NCBI GenBank assembly: GCA_025999115.1
Contig: BNWW01000046.1
Span: 1 to 15,590, forward strand
Direction of reading: 5' to 3'
Length of the DNA: 15,590 bases
Source: Bacteroidia bacterium
Lineage (GTDB): Bacteria > Bacteroidota > Bacteroidia > Bacteroidales > Azobacteroidaceae
The position numbers and the translations under genes were made by a program. The notes beneath the pieces were generated by a model. The model was not told the DNA's origin, ran no database searches, and saw only the letters and a program-made list of their open reading frames with translations. Position 1 is the first letter of the stretch. Each line of letters starts with the position of its first letter. Of this stretch, positions 8,669-15,590 are shown in pieces.

Positions 8669-8783
8669 AATGTATCGCTCGGTAGAAATACATTGCCCCC
8701 CCCTCTCTGCAATCCATAGGATTGCAACCATCTGTTATGTAATAGGTTGCATTCCTGCGGAATGCAAGGGGGGGACAAAGAGA
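8669..8783. repeat. palindromic element with C-run/G-run ends and competing stems
   Basis: Stems seen: AATGTAT (8669-8675) with ATACATT (8688-8694); TGCAATCC (8708-8715) with GGATTGCA (8719-8726); TGCATTCC (8748-8755) with GGAATGCA (8759-8766). An outer C8 run (8696-8703) can pair with a G7 run (8768-8774), extended by TCTCT with AGAGA (8779-8783). TGCAACC (8723-8729) can instead pair with GGTTGCA (8745-8751), which would break the two short hairpins. It lies between convergent genes (phosphatase and hisC), where it may end transcription from either side. From memory such palindromes are dispersed in Bacteroidota genomes; copy number could not be checked here. Confidence 0.55.
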
Positions 8784-8829
8784 CTAAGAAAATAGAATAA
8801 AATGCAATTATTTATAATTTCATTACAAT

Positions 8830-9867
8830 TTATGAAATAGAAGACACATCCAAAGCCTGAATCAACAACTTGTTCTCGTCTGGTGTCCCCACCGTAATCC
8901 GCAAACAATCGCCGCAAAGCGATACGGTATGTCTATTACGAACGATAACACCTTGTTTTACAAGTGATTGATAAACCGAATTAGCCTCTTTTACTTTTAC
9001 TAACAGAAAATTGGCGTCCGATGGATAGATTTTTTCAACAATCGACAAATTTTGCAATTGCCGAATCAACGGTTCACGCTCGGAAAGAATTTGCCGCATC
9101 CATTCGTTTTTCTCGTTTTCTTTATTAAGTTGCTCGGATACAAAGTTTTGTGTCAGCAAATTGATGTTGTAGGGATATTTTACTTTATTGAAATAAGCAA
9201 TAATATTTTCGGAAGCGAAAGCCAAACCGCAACGAACCGAAGCCATTCCCCACGCTTTTGAAAATGTCTGTAAAACAATTAGTTGCGGAAAATGGTCTAA
9301 TTCATTTAACCACGAAGGTTCCGACGAAAAATCGATGTAAGCTTCGTCGATAACCACAATGCCTTGAAAAGTATTTAATATTTTCAGGATTTCCGTCCGT
9401 TCCATCTTGTTTCCGGTCGGATTATTCGGCGAACAGAGGAAAATGACTTTGGTTTGCGCATCGGTTGCTTGGAGTAACCGGTTGGAATTCAATGTGTAAT
9501 CGTCGTTGAGCAACACTTTTCGATATTCCACATCATTAATATCGGCGCAAACCTGATACATCCCGTAAGTGGGGTCGATGGCGACGACGTTGTCCTGTTT
9601 CGGTTCGCAAAAAATGCGGAAAATCAAGTCGATGGGTTCGTCGCTGCCGTTACCGAGCATAATTTGCGACGGACGAACGTTTTTTATTTTGGCAATTTGT
9701 TCTTTCAGAGCCGATTGTAAGGGGTCTGGATAACGGTTATACGGTGCGTTATACGGATTTTCATTCGCATCCAAATATGCCGAAGCTTCTCCTTTGAACT
9801 CATCGCGAGCGCAGGAGTAGGGTTTTAATGCGGCGATATTTGTTCTTATTAAACTGTTGATATTCAT
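8830..9867 (-). CDS. hisC: histidinol-phosphate aminotransferase HisC
   Basis: 345 residues from the ATG at 9867. HisC is a fold-type I PLP enzyme that transaminates imidazole-acetol phosphate to histidinol phosphate in histidine synthesis, in the cytoplasm. Seen: LDANENPYN near residue 32, GNGSDEPID (72-80), CSPNNPTGN (145-153), [10 protein letters not shown] with Asp174, and [14 protein letters not shown] with PLP lysine Lys204. The C terminus has [11 protein letters not shown]. The frame is open upstream to 9960, but the start at 9867 gives the usual N terminus and lies below the TATCTTTG promoter, so the extra 31 residues are not coding. No other his genes are nearby, whereas hisC often sits in a his operon. 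A related aromatic or phenylalanine aminotransferase role is possible. Confidence 0.9.
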   Translation of the reverse strand: MNINSLIRTNIAALKPYSCARDEFKGEASAYLDANENPYNAPYNRYPDPLQSALKEQIAKIKNVRPSQIMLGNGSDEPIDLIFRIFCEPKQDNVVAIDPTYGMYQVCADINDVEYRKVLLNDDYTLNSNRLLQATDAQTKVIFLCSPNNPTGNKMERTEILKILNTFQGIVVIDEAYIDFSSEPSWLNELDHFPQLIVLQTFSKAWGMASVRCGLAFASENIIAYFNKVKYPYNINLLTQNFVSEQLNKENEKNEWMRQILSEREPLIRQLQNLSIVEKIYPSDANFLLVKVKEANSVYQSLVKQGVIVRNRHTVSLCGDCLRITVGTPDENKLLIQALDVSSIS

Positions 9868-9908
9868 TTGTTTAATTGCTTTTAATTTGTTGGATTTGTT
9901 TTGTCTTG

Positions 9909-9940
9909 CAAAGATAGTCGATTTTATCCGGAAGACAAAA
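9909..9940 (-). promoter_or_regulatory. hisC promoter (-33 TTTTG, -7 TATCTTTG)
   Basis: On the minus strand, TATCTTTG (9916-9909) matches TAnnTTTG. TTTTG (9940-9936) lies 19 bp upstream of it, the usual -33/-7 spacing in Bacteroidota. The hisC ATG is 41 bp downstream of the -7 element. Confidence 0.75.
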
Positions 9941-9960
9941 GTAACGGTCGAAATTTTCAA

Positions 9961-9990
9961 GGCAAACCTTAAACTGATTTAAAGTTTGCC
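9961..9990. terminator. near-perfect 30-nt palindrome, candidate terminator
   Basis: GGCAAAC (9961-9967) pairs with GTTTGCC (9984-9990). The stem continues with TTAAA and TTTAA around a CTGA loop, with one C-A mismatch. It lies downstream of the minus-strand remnant at 10064-10871 and upstream of the hisC promoter, so it could end read-through into hisC. In the minus direction it is followed only by a weak T-rich stretch; in the plus direction by CTGTTTTA. Confidence 0.45.
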
Positions 9991-10063
9991 CTGTTTTATA
10001 ACCCCCCGGTATTTTTTCAAATCTTTTTAGAATTTGAGACAATATCCCAAATTCCGGAAAAAT

Positions 10064-10871
10064 TTAACCGCTTTGCAGTATATTAAAAAATTTTAAATAA
10101 ATTAAATTAATTAATAGTCCTGACATACCTCGTATATAAGGTAGCGTTGTTACTCGACTTAGTGTACCTGTAACAGAGTTCCAAGTCCTGTTTGCCCCAA
10201 AATCAGGCCCCACACACAAATTCTTTGTGGAAGCAGGGAAAAGTGCAAGCGTTGAAGATACGCTTAATCCAGTATTTATAGCCGAAGGCCCGCCCTCAAA
10301 AGCCCCATTGGTAATCAAATATTCCGGACAACAAGCTCGATTTTGAATCTTAACCGTTTTACTCAATTGAACTTTCGTACCATCCGAATACTCAATATAA
10401 GCAACTAATGTAACCGTTTGGTCGATACTTGTTGCCAATGCCAAAAGTTCTGCCTGACTCTTGAATACCAAATTTTGGGTCGTATTTCCAGTACTGGAAA
10501 CACTGTTCGTGGTCAATACATCAGCCGATTTAGTAATTGTCCAGATAACTTCCTTAATCGTTTTGGAACCGGAACCGGTTTCGCTAACAACATACTGTTG
10601 CGTGCCGGGATTGCCTTGCCCTGCCCGAACATCAATACAGGTAACTCCGCTCATCAACGGATTATTAAGTTGTGCCGTTAGGAGTTCCATAATCGCCCGG
10701 ATTCAAAACCGTTACGGTTACCAAACATTCTTTCGTAACACCGCCGGCGGTAGCTTTTACCTTAAAGTTGCCTGCACTGGAACCGGCTGTAATTGTTGTG
10801 ATATTGCTGCCATGTGTAACACTGCCTGCAGTGGTTGTCCCGTCTTCTGTACTCCAAGTTACCACCTCCAA
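10064..10871 (-). pseudogene. frameshifted, truncated fragment of a large Big-domain surface protein
   Basis: Two minus-strand frames join into one protein-like sequence. The first part (10871-10665) reads as a Big_2-like end: VVTWSTEDGTTTAGSV, ITTITAGSSAGNFKVKATAGG, ECLVTVTVLNPGDYGT. The second (10690-10064) continues in another frame as TAQLNNPLMSGVTCIDVRAG, then a domain ending YSDGTKVQLSKTVKIQNRACC, a Cys-Cys motif seen (from memory) before FISUMP-type domains of Bacteroidota surface proteins. The frames overlap at 10665-10690, consistent with one inserted base. There is no plausible start codon: the frame upstream opens only from a stop at 10899-10901. The C-terminal tail (INLIYLKFFNILQSG) reads like translated AT-rich intergenic DNA, and no sorting domain is present. 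A decayed remnant is the best reading; a sequencing error could explain the frameshift but not the missing ends. Confidence 0.6.
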
Positions 10872-10953
10872 TCTATATCTTAAATCGTGGCGGAAGATTT
10901 ACGAAATGCTTAGAAAGGAATTGGATAAATAAATTCAATTTTTTCTTGATTTT

Positions 10954-12828
10954 TCACTTCAATATTACTTTTTTAGCGGAAAAGCCTTCCTTTGTATGCA
11001 AACGCAGAATATACATTCCTCTCGGCAGATTGGCGACCGGCACTAGGATTTGATTCGCTTCTGCCATTGTATTAAATTGAAAATCAAGAACTTGCTGTCC
11101 GCCCGTATTCCATAAACCGACTTCCATTTTGGAATCATTTGCCGGAACGGAATATCGGATGACGATGAAATTGTTTGCCGGATTGGTATAAGTAAACTTC
11201 AATTCCTCCCGGATATTGTTGATGGCAGAGGGAATGGGCGGTTCGACTCCAAAATACAGCGTATCGGAGGCTAAACTGACGTTTCCCCATGGGTCTTTGA
11301 TTTTAACCCAATATTTGCCTTTTTGAGAAATCGTGCGAGTATTGGAATTGCCGAAAGACGAATTGTTCCAGCTGTATTTATAGTCGGTGCTGCCGTCCAG
11401 AGTGCGCATCACTTTCACATCGAAACTTTTCAGGTTATACATATCGTCGGGTTCCATCACGCGGATGGCCGGTTTTATTTCCGTCATCCGTTGGCCTTTT
11501 TCGGTATCGTCCTTTGATAAATCGAGGTAAACCCAATTTTTGCGCGACATGATCCAATCGTTCAAATAACGCACATGCGCTTTGTAAGACGAGGGCTTAT
11601 AACCGTCGCCATATTTCTCGCAATCGTTGAGAATGGACGGAAACCGGGTATATTCCCGCTCTAAAACGCCGGAAGTTTCCAATTGTTCGTAATTGGCATG
11701 AATAATTTGGGGAATCGAATCGAAAAGCGGCAATAATTCGACAAAACGTTGATTGAATTTTTCTGCATAAGCGGGGTCTTGATAAAGTCGTCCAAACCAG
11801 CGGTGGGTGCGAACCCAAGTTCCTTCTTCGGCGTAAACACCTGAATTTCCGTAAGATAAATCAAAATCCCAAGGAGCGCCCATGTTGAGTTTTTTATCGC
11901 GATCTTTCTGCAAAAAGATACTGGCGTGAAACAGGTTGTCGCAACCTTTCGACAATTCATACAGCATCGTCCAATCGATAAAACTGCTGACGCTGATGTA
12001 TTTAGCATAGCCTTTGGCCGGATTTTTGTAATCGGAACCCTGTAATACGGTTTCATATTCGTCGATGTAATTTTTGATCCAAGCCCGTTGCGCTTCCGTA
12101 ATATTTTGTGGTTTCGGGTATTTGAATGAAAAATTGATGTCGTATTTCGCCGATTTGATTTCTTTTTGGATTTCGAGGGGTTTTAATTTTTCTTCGGAAC
12201 TTGCTTCTAAAATATATCCTCCGGAAAGATTGGTGGAAGCGGCTTCTAATTTCTTCACATCCACTCGGTTATCGTCGCGCTGTATTTTTTCGGATAATGC
12301 GTAAAAGCCTCGGTAATCGTTGTTGATCCACACTTCTACATAGCGGTTGCGGGGTGTCCAATCAATTCCGGTCATTCGTTGTCCGAGATAGGATGCGATT
12401 TGGAAGCGCATCAAACTGCGATCCATCCAGAAAGCCAGCAAACACCATTCGTCGCCGGCGGGCATACCCAGCAAAACCGATGCCGTATCGGTTTCCCAAT
12501 CGTCTTTCACCAAATCAATGTTGTAAGGCCGTTTATCGTGATGCCACGAAGTATTGCCCCGTCCGTCGATTAAAATATTACCGGAGTAAAAATCTTTGGA
12601 GCTGTAAGTGGATGTAGCAGAATTGATTACGGTCATGCTTCCTTTCACTTTTCCGGCATAGTCGTCGTTGGCTTTTTCGTTTTTAATATCCCAAATTTGT
12701 TTGCCGCCGGCCAAGGTAATATGAATTTCGGCGATGCCTTTCGGCGAAAAAAGCAATTTTTCATTTTGTGCTTGCAGACAAGTGATTGTTACCAATAACA
12801 GTCCTGTACAATAGAATTTTTTATACAT
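10954..12828 (-). CDS. CotH kinase family protein with T9SS C-terminal sorting domain
   Basis: 624 residues. Signal peptide of about 20 residues (CLQA then Gln). The CotH-type domain covers about 30-430: GRGNTSW (89-95) followed by KRPYNIDL, MDRSLMRFQIASYLGQ (135-150), RYVEVWINNDYRGFYALSEKI (162-182), GGYILEAS (203-210) and GAPWDFDLSYGN (317-328), the last probably metal-binding. CotH proteins of spore formers are atypical protein kinases; the activity of Bacteroidota members is not established. A beta-sandwich-like stretch (KYWVKIKDPWGNVS) precedes a final ~80-residue sorting domain ending NLPRGMYILRLHTKEGFSAKKVILK, which marks it for export by T9SS and attachment to or release from the cell surface. 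It starts 12 bp after the GH95 gene and is probably its operon partner. Confidence 0.9.
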   Translation of the reverse strand: MYKKFYCTGLLLVTITCLQAQNEKLLFSPKGIAEIHITLAGGKQIWDIKNEKANDDYAGKVKGSMTVINSATSTYSSKDFYSGNILIDGRGNTSWHHDKRPYNIDLVKDDWETDTASVLLGMPAGDEWCLLAFWMDRSLMRFQIASYLGQRMTGIDWTPRNRYVEVWINNDYRGFYALSEKIQRDDNRVDVKKLEAASTNLSGGYILEASSEEKLKPLEIQKEIKSAKYDINFSFKYPKPQNITEAQRAWIKNYIDEYETVLQGSDYKNPAKGYAKYISVSSFIDWTMLYELSKGCDNLFHASIFLQKDRDKKLNMGAPWDFDLSYGNSGVYAEEGTWVRTHRWFGRLYQDPAYAEKFNQRFVELLPLFDSIPQIIHANYEQLETSGVLEREYTRFPSILNDCEKYGDGYKPSSYKAHVRYLNDWIMSRKNWVYLDLSKDDTEKGQRMTEIKPAIRVMEPDDMYNLKSFDVKVMRTLDGSTDYKYSWNNSSFGNSNTRTISQKGKYWVKIKDPWGNVSLASDTLYFGVEPPIPSAINNIREELKFTYTNPANNFIVIRYSVPANDSKMEVGLWNTGGQQVLDFQFNTMAEANQILVPVANLPRGMYILRLHTKEGFSAKKVILK

Positions 12829-12840
12829 GTTTTTATGAGT

Positions 12841-15312
12841 TTAATCAATATTTAAGTTGCGATCGAGAACGTATTTTTTACCTGTTTCCGTTGGAAATGA
12901 AATGTAGATGCCGTTGTATTTCAAATTACATTCTTTTCCCGACAGCGACGTGATTTCCAGCTTTTTCAATGTTTTGTTTTCCCACCGGGCATTCAGTTCA
13001 AAATTGCCTCGCGCTTTGATGCCGTTGAAACTGCCTGTATGCCATTGATCGGGTAGGGCGGGGAGTATTTCGATGTATTCGCCCTGACTTTGCACCAGCA
13101 TTTCGGTCATTCCGGCGGTAGCACCCAGATTGCCGTCGATTTGGAAAGGCGGATGTGTATCAAACAGATTATTAAGTGTCGATTCTTTCAACAATTCTTC
13201 CAACAATTTATGCGAATGATTGCCGTTGCGCAGTCGCGCCCAAAAGTTGATTTTCCAAGCTTTGCTCCAACCGGTGCCGCCGTCGCCGCGTGTATTCAAG
13301 GTTTTTTTCATGGCTTCGGCATAAAGATTATCTTGAGCGCTTCTACCGGGAATGATTTGGGAGCCGGGGTGCAGCCAAAATAAATGATTGACGTGTCGAT
13401 GTTTGCCGTCGCCGGTAATATCGAAGGTGGTTTCGTCTTTCCATTCCATCAATTGTCCGTTCAGACCGATTTTGGGGCCTGCCAGACAGTTTTTCGCTTG
13501 ACGGATTTCTTCTATTTCAGCATTAAAACCGGCAGAATGAGGCAAAATATCGCCGGCTTTCAGCACCATGTCAAACAATTCGGTAATAATGGCTTGGTCG
13601 CAGGAAGCGCCCAACGAATACTGTCCATGTTCGGGCGAATACGAAGGATTAGCGACTAAAGTTTCGTCGCGCGTATCGAGCCAAAGATTATCGACCCAAA
13701 AGAGAGCGGCATCGAGCATCGTTTGAAAATTAGCTTGCAGAAAATCCATGTCTTGCGTAAATTGAAAATGTTCCCAAATATCCTGACACATCCATCCGGC
13801 AGCGGCGGGAAAATAAAAACCTTCGTACCAAACGCCCGGCGCCGTATTTCCCCAAACATTGTTTTCGTGATGAATGACCCAGCCTCTCACCGCACTGCCG
13901 TCGGGCTTGCAATAATAGTGATTGGCCGTGCTTTTTCCGCGGGGAACCAAACCGTTGATATAATCCATAACCGGAAGATGGCACTCGCTCAAATTGGTGG
14001 GTTCGGCCAACCAATAATTCATTTGGATGTTGATGTTGGTATGGTAATCGGCTGCCCATGGAGGCGTAAGTCCTTCTGCCCAAATGCCTTGTAAATTAGC
14101 GGGTAAACCGTGTGGGCGCGACGACGAAATTAACAAATAGCGGCCGAATTGGAAATATAATTGTTCGAGATACAGGTTTTCCGCTTCGGTATTGGAGTAG
14201 TCTTTGTATCCGGCCAAAAGTTGGTCGGTAGTTTTTCCGTCGGGATTAGCGGCGTCTTTCAAATTGATTTTCATCCGGTTATAGAGCGATTGATAATCGG
14301 CAATATGTGTTTTGAAAATATTTTCAAACGTTTTTCCTTCGCTGGCATTGACCGCCTTTTCGGCTTTTTGTAGTGGATAACCGGTGGAAAAATAGTTGAA
14401 AGTATTATCCATACATTGTTGATAATTGGTAGCGGCCGACAGGATAATGACCATTTCGTCGGCATTCGTTATCACTAATTTTTGATCCGAAACCGAGATT
14501 TTTCCATTCGTTTTTACTCTCAGGAATTGGGCGAATTTCAAGCCGTTGGCTTGCTGGTCAGCGGGTTGGCCGGTCAATGTAATGGTTCCGCCGGCCGAGG
14601 CAGTGATTTCTGATTCGGTTTGCGGCGTGGTTAACCAAATTGTTCTCGAAATCGTTTTCGGCCGATCGCTGCTTAGCTTGATAATGAGTGCGTTATCGGG
14701 ATAACTGACAAAATATTCCCGTTTGTAATTTATCGCATTTTGCGTATAATTGATTCGGATAAATGCGCTGTCGATATTCAATTCGCGATGATAATGGGTA
14801 TAAGCGGGACAATCGACATTTTCAGGGTAGGCGATATTCAAATTGCATAAGGATTGGTACGAGCCGAAATCGGTTTTATCGCCCATCAAGGCTTTGATAT
14901 TGCTTTTCAAGACGGCATTTTCAGGTTCGTAATCAGCGGAAACAAGTTGGCCTTCGTCATTTACATACGGTGTATGGTTGGCTGTAAAAGCGCTCATTTT
15001 TTCCTGCAAGGTATTTCGTATCTGCTGTAAATTTTGATGAGCCGAAGCGGGCGTCCCTTGATGTCCTCCGTTGTAAGCCGGATTTTTTCCCGGCCCGCCC
15101 GACCAAAGCGAGTGTTCGTTTATTTGAATGACATCGGTTGCCACATCGCCGAAGACCATGGCGCCGATGAATCCGTTTCCAAGCTGTAGGGCTTCGCTTT
15201 CCCAGAGGGTTGCGGGGTGATTGTATTGGCTTTTGAGAACGGGAGGATTGTTCCCATGGGCCATAGAGCAAAGGAGAAGCGATAATGTTGCTAAAATCGA
15301 ATGTCTTTTCAT
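12841..15312 (-). CDS. glycoside hydrolase family 95 (alpha-L-fucosidase type)
   Basis: 823 residues, full length for GH95. Signal peptide of about 20 residues (CSMAHG then Asn). The N-terminal domain has LQLGNGFIGAMVFG (43-55) and INEHSLWSGGPG (64-75). The (alpha/alpha)6 catalytic part has HTNINIQMNYW with Asn426 and Asn428, NPSYSPEHG with Glu561 (proposed general acid), and HPPFQIDGNLG with Asp726. These correspond to the Asn-x-Asn, Glu and Asp catalytic residues of the bifidobacterial 1,2-alpha-L-fucosidase AfcA. It should remove terminal alpha-1,2-linked L-fucose from glycans by inversion; some GH95 enzymes prefer alpha-L-galactose, which the sequence alone does not settle. No T9SS domain or lipobox is visible, so periplasmic location is likely. 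First gene of an operon with the CotH-family gene; no susC/susD pair is in view. Confidence 0.93.
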   Translation of the reverse strand: MKRHSILATLSLLLCSMAHGNNPPVLKSQYNHPATLWESEALQLGNGFIGAMVFGDVATDVIQINEHSLWSGGPGKNPAYNGGHQGTPASAHQNLQQIRNTLQEKMSAFTANHTPYVNDEGQLVSADYEPENAVLKSNIKALMGDKTDFGSYQSLCNLNIAYPENVDCPAYTHYHRELNIDSAFIRINYTQNAINYKREYFVSYPDNALIIKLSSDRPKTISRTIWLTTPQTESEITASAGGTITLTGQPADQQANGLKFAQFLRVKTNGKISVSDQKLVITNADEMVIILSAATNYQQCMDNTFNYFSTGYPLQKAEKAVNASEGKTFENIFKTHIADYQSLYNRMKINLKDAANPDGKTTDQLLAGYKDYSNTEAENLYLEQLYFQFGRYLLISSSRPHGLPANLQGIWAEGLTPPWAADYHTNINIQMNYWLAEPTNLSECHLPVMDYINGLVPRGKSTANHYYCKPDGSAVRGWVIHHENNVWGNTAPGVWYEGFYFPAAAGWMCQDIWEHFQFTQDMDFLQANFQTMLDAALFWVDNLWLDTRDETLVANPSYSPEHGQYSLGASCDQAIITELFDMVLKAGDILPHSAGFNAEIEEIRQAKNCLAGPKIGLNGQLMEWKDETTFDITGDGKHRHVNHLFWLHPGSQIIPGRSAQDNLYAEAMKKTLNTRGDGGTGWSKAWKINFWARLRNGNHSHKLLEELLKESTLNNLFDTHPPFQIDGNLGATAGMTEMLVQSQGEYIEILPALPDQWHTGSFNGIKARGNFELNARWENKTLKKLEITSLSGKECNLKYNGIYISFPTETGKKYVLDRNLNID

Positions 15313-15330
15313 GATATTTTAGATTTAGGG

Positions 15331-15338
15331 CAAAGATA
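15331..15338 (-). promoter_or_regulatory. -7 promoter element for the GH95-CotH operon
   Basis: On the minus strand TATCTTTG matches TAnnTTTG, 18 bp before the GH95 ATG, giving a very short leader. No clear TTTG -33 box was found about 19-21 bp further upstream. Confidence 0.55.
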
Positions 15339-15495
15339 AATTTCAGGGGTTAAAATATCATTAAAATAAGATTAATTAAAGAATAATTTATGCGGATGAT
15401 TTAATATAGGAAGTAGATAAATGCAACCTATTCAATCAAAATAAGTTAAATGGGTAAAAATATCAGGGCAAACGCATCTTAATTTGTGTTAAAAG

Positions 15496-15590
15496 AAGCC
15501 CGTAAGGGCTTGAATATGAATAACCCCCAATGAAGCGAAGCGATTGGGGGTAAGACGATACCCCTCCATCCCTGAACTCCGTAGGTGTTC
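15496..15590. repeat. cluster of three palindromes, running off the window
   Basis: AAGCCC (15496-15501) pairs with GGGCTT (15506-15511) around GTAA. ACCCCCAAT (15523-15531) pairs with ATTGGGGGT (15543-15551) around an 11-nt loop with GAAGC tandemly repeated. GAACTCC with GGTGTTC (15574-15590) forms a stem around GTA with one T-T mismatch. No coding frame was supported in 15339-15590. The stretch 15339-15495 is AT-rich with nothing recognisable. The palindromes resemble dispersed intergenic elements; the last is probably cut by the window edge. Confidence 0.5.

Noticed and set aside
8696..8774. CRISPR-like or tRNA-like structure in the repeat region
   Set aside because: No repeat-spacer periodicity, and the branched fold lacks a tRNA acceptor, T-arm or anticodon pattern.
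9868..9960. N-terminal extension of HisC from a start at 9960
   Set aside because: The extra 31 residues have no family similarity and overlap the TATCTTTG promoter and leader; the ATG at 9867 gives the usual N terminus.
10017..10037. Terminator hairpin TCAAAT/ATTTGA
   Set aside because: The stem is only 6 AT-rich pairs and the adjacent run is A rather than T in the minus direction.

Overview
The window looks like a chromosomal segment of a Bacteroidota bacterium, most likely Bacteroidales or a relative. Three things point there: promoter elements of the TAnnTTTG type, AT-rich leaders without Shine-Dalgarno sequences, and a type IX secretion (T9SS) C-terminal sorting domain on one secreted protein. 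A carboxypeptidase-regulatory-like extension on a TonB-dependent receptor and acidic residues after a lipoprotein cysteine fit the same phylum. G+C is moderate. No tRNA, rRNA, CRISPR array, transposase or phage gene was found.

Plus strand, 1-8638: the 3' part of a UDP-2,3-diacylglucosamine hydrolase gene (lpxH-like) is followed closely by a secreted alkaline phosphatase. The latter overlaps the start of truA (tRNA pseudouridine synthase) by 4 bases. After a 105-bp gap come a TonB-dependent outer-membrane receptor, a Big_2/beta-helix lipoprotein with a surface-export-like acidic patch, and an acid-phosphatase-like metallophosphoesterase lipoprotein. The gap before the receptor holds a good match to the Pho box (two GTCATAT repeats exactly 11 bp apart), then a TACTTTTG -7 element with no -33 partner. 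I read the receptor, lipoprotein and phosphatase as a candidate phosphate-starvation module: surface capture, outer-membrane import and periplasmic dephosphorylation, with the alkaline phosphatase next door. This is an inference; the substrate is unknown.

Minus strand, 8830-15312: a stand-alone hisC with its own promoter, a truncated and frameshifted remnant of a large surface protein (10064-10871), and a two-gene operon. The operon encodes a GH95 family glycoside hydrolase (alpha-L-fucosidase type) and a CotH-kinase-family protein with a T9SS signal, 12 bp apart, with a TATCTTTG promoter just before the GH95 gene.

Three intergenic spaces hold compact palindromic elements that look like dispersed repeats: 7580-7674, 8669-8783 and 15496-15590. 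The second could fold into two mutually exclusive structures.
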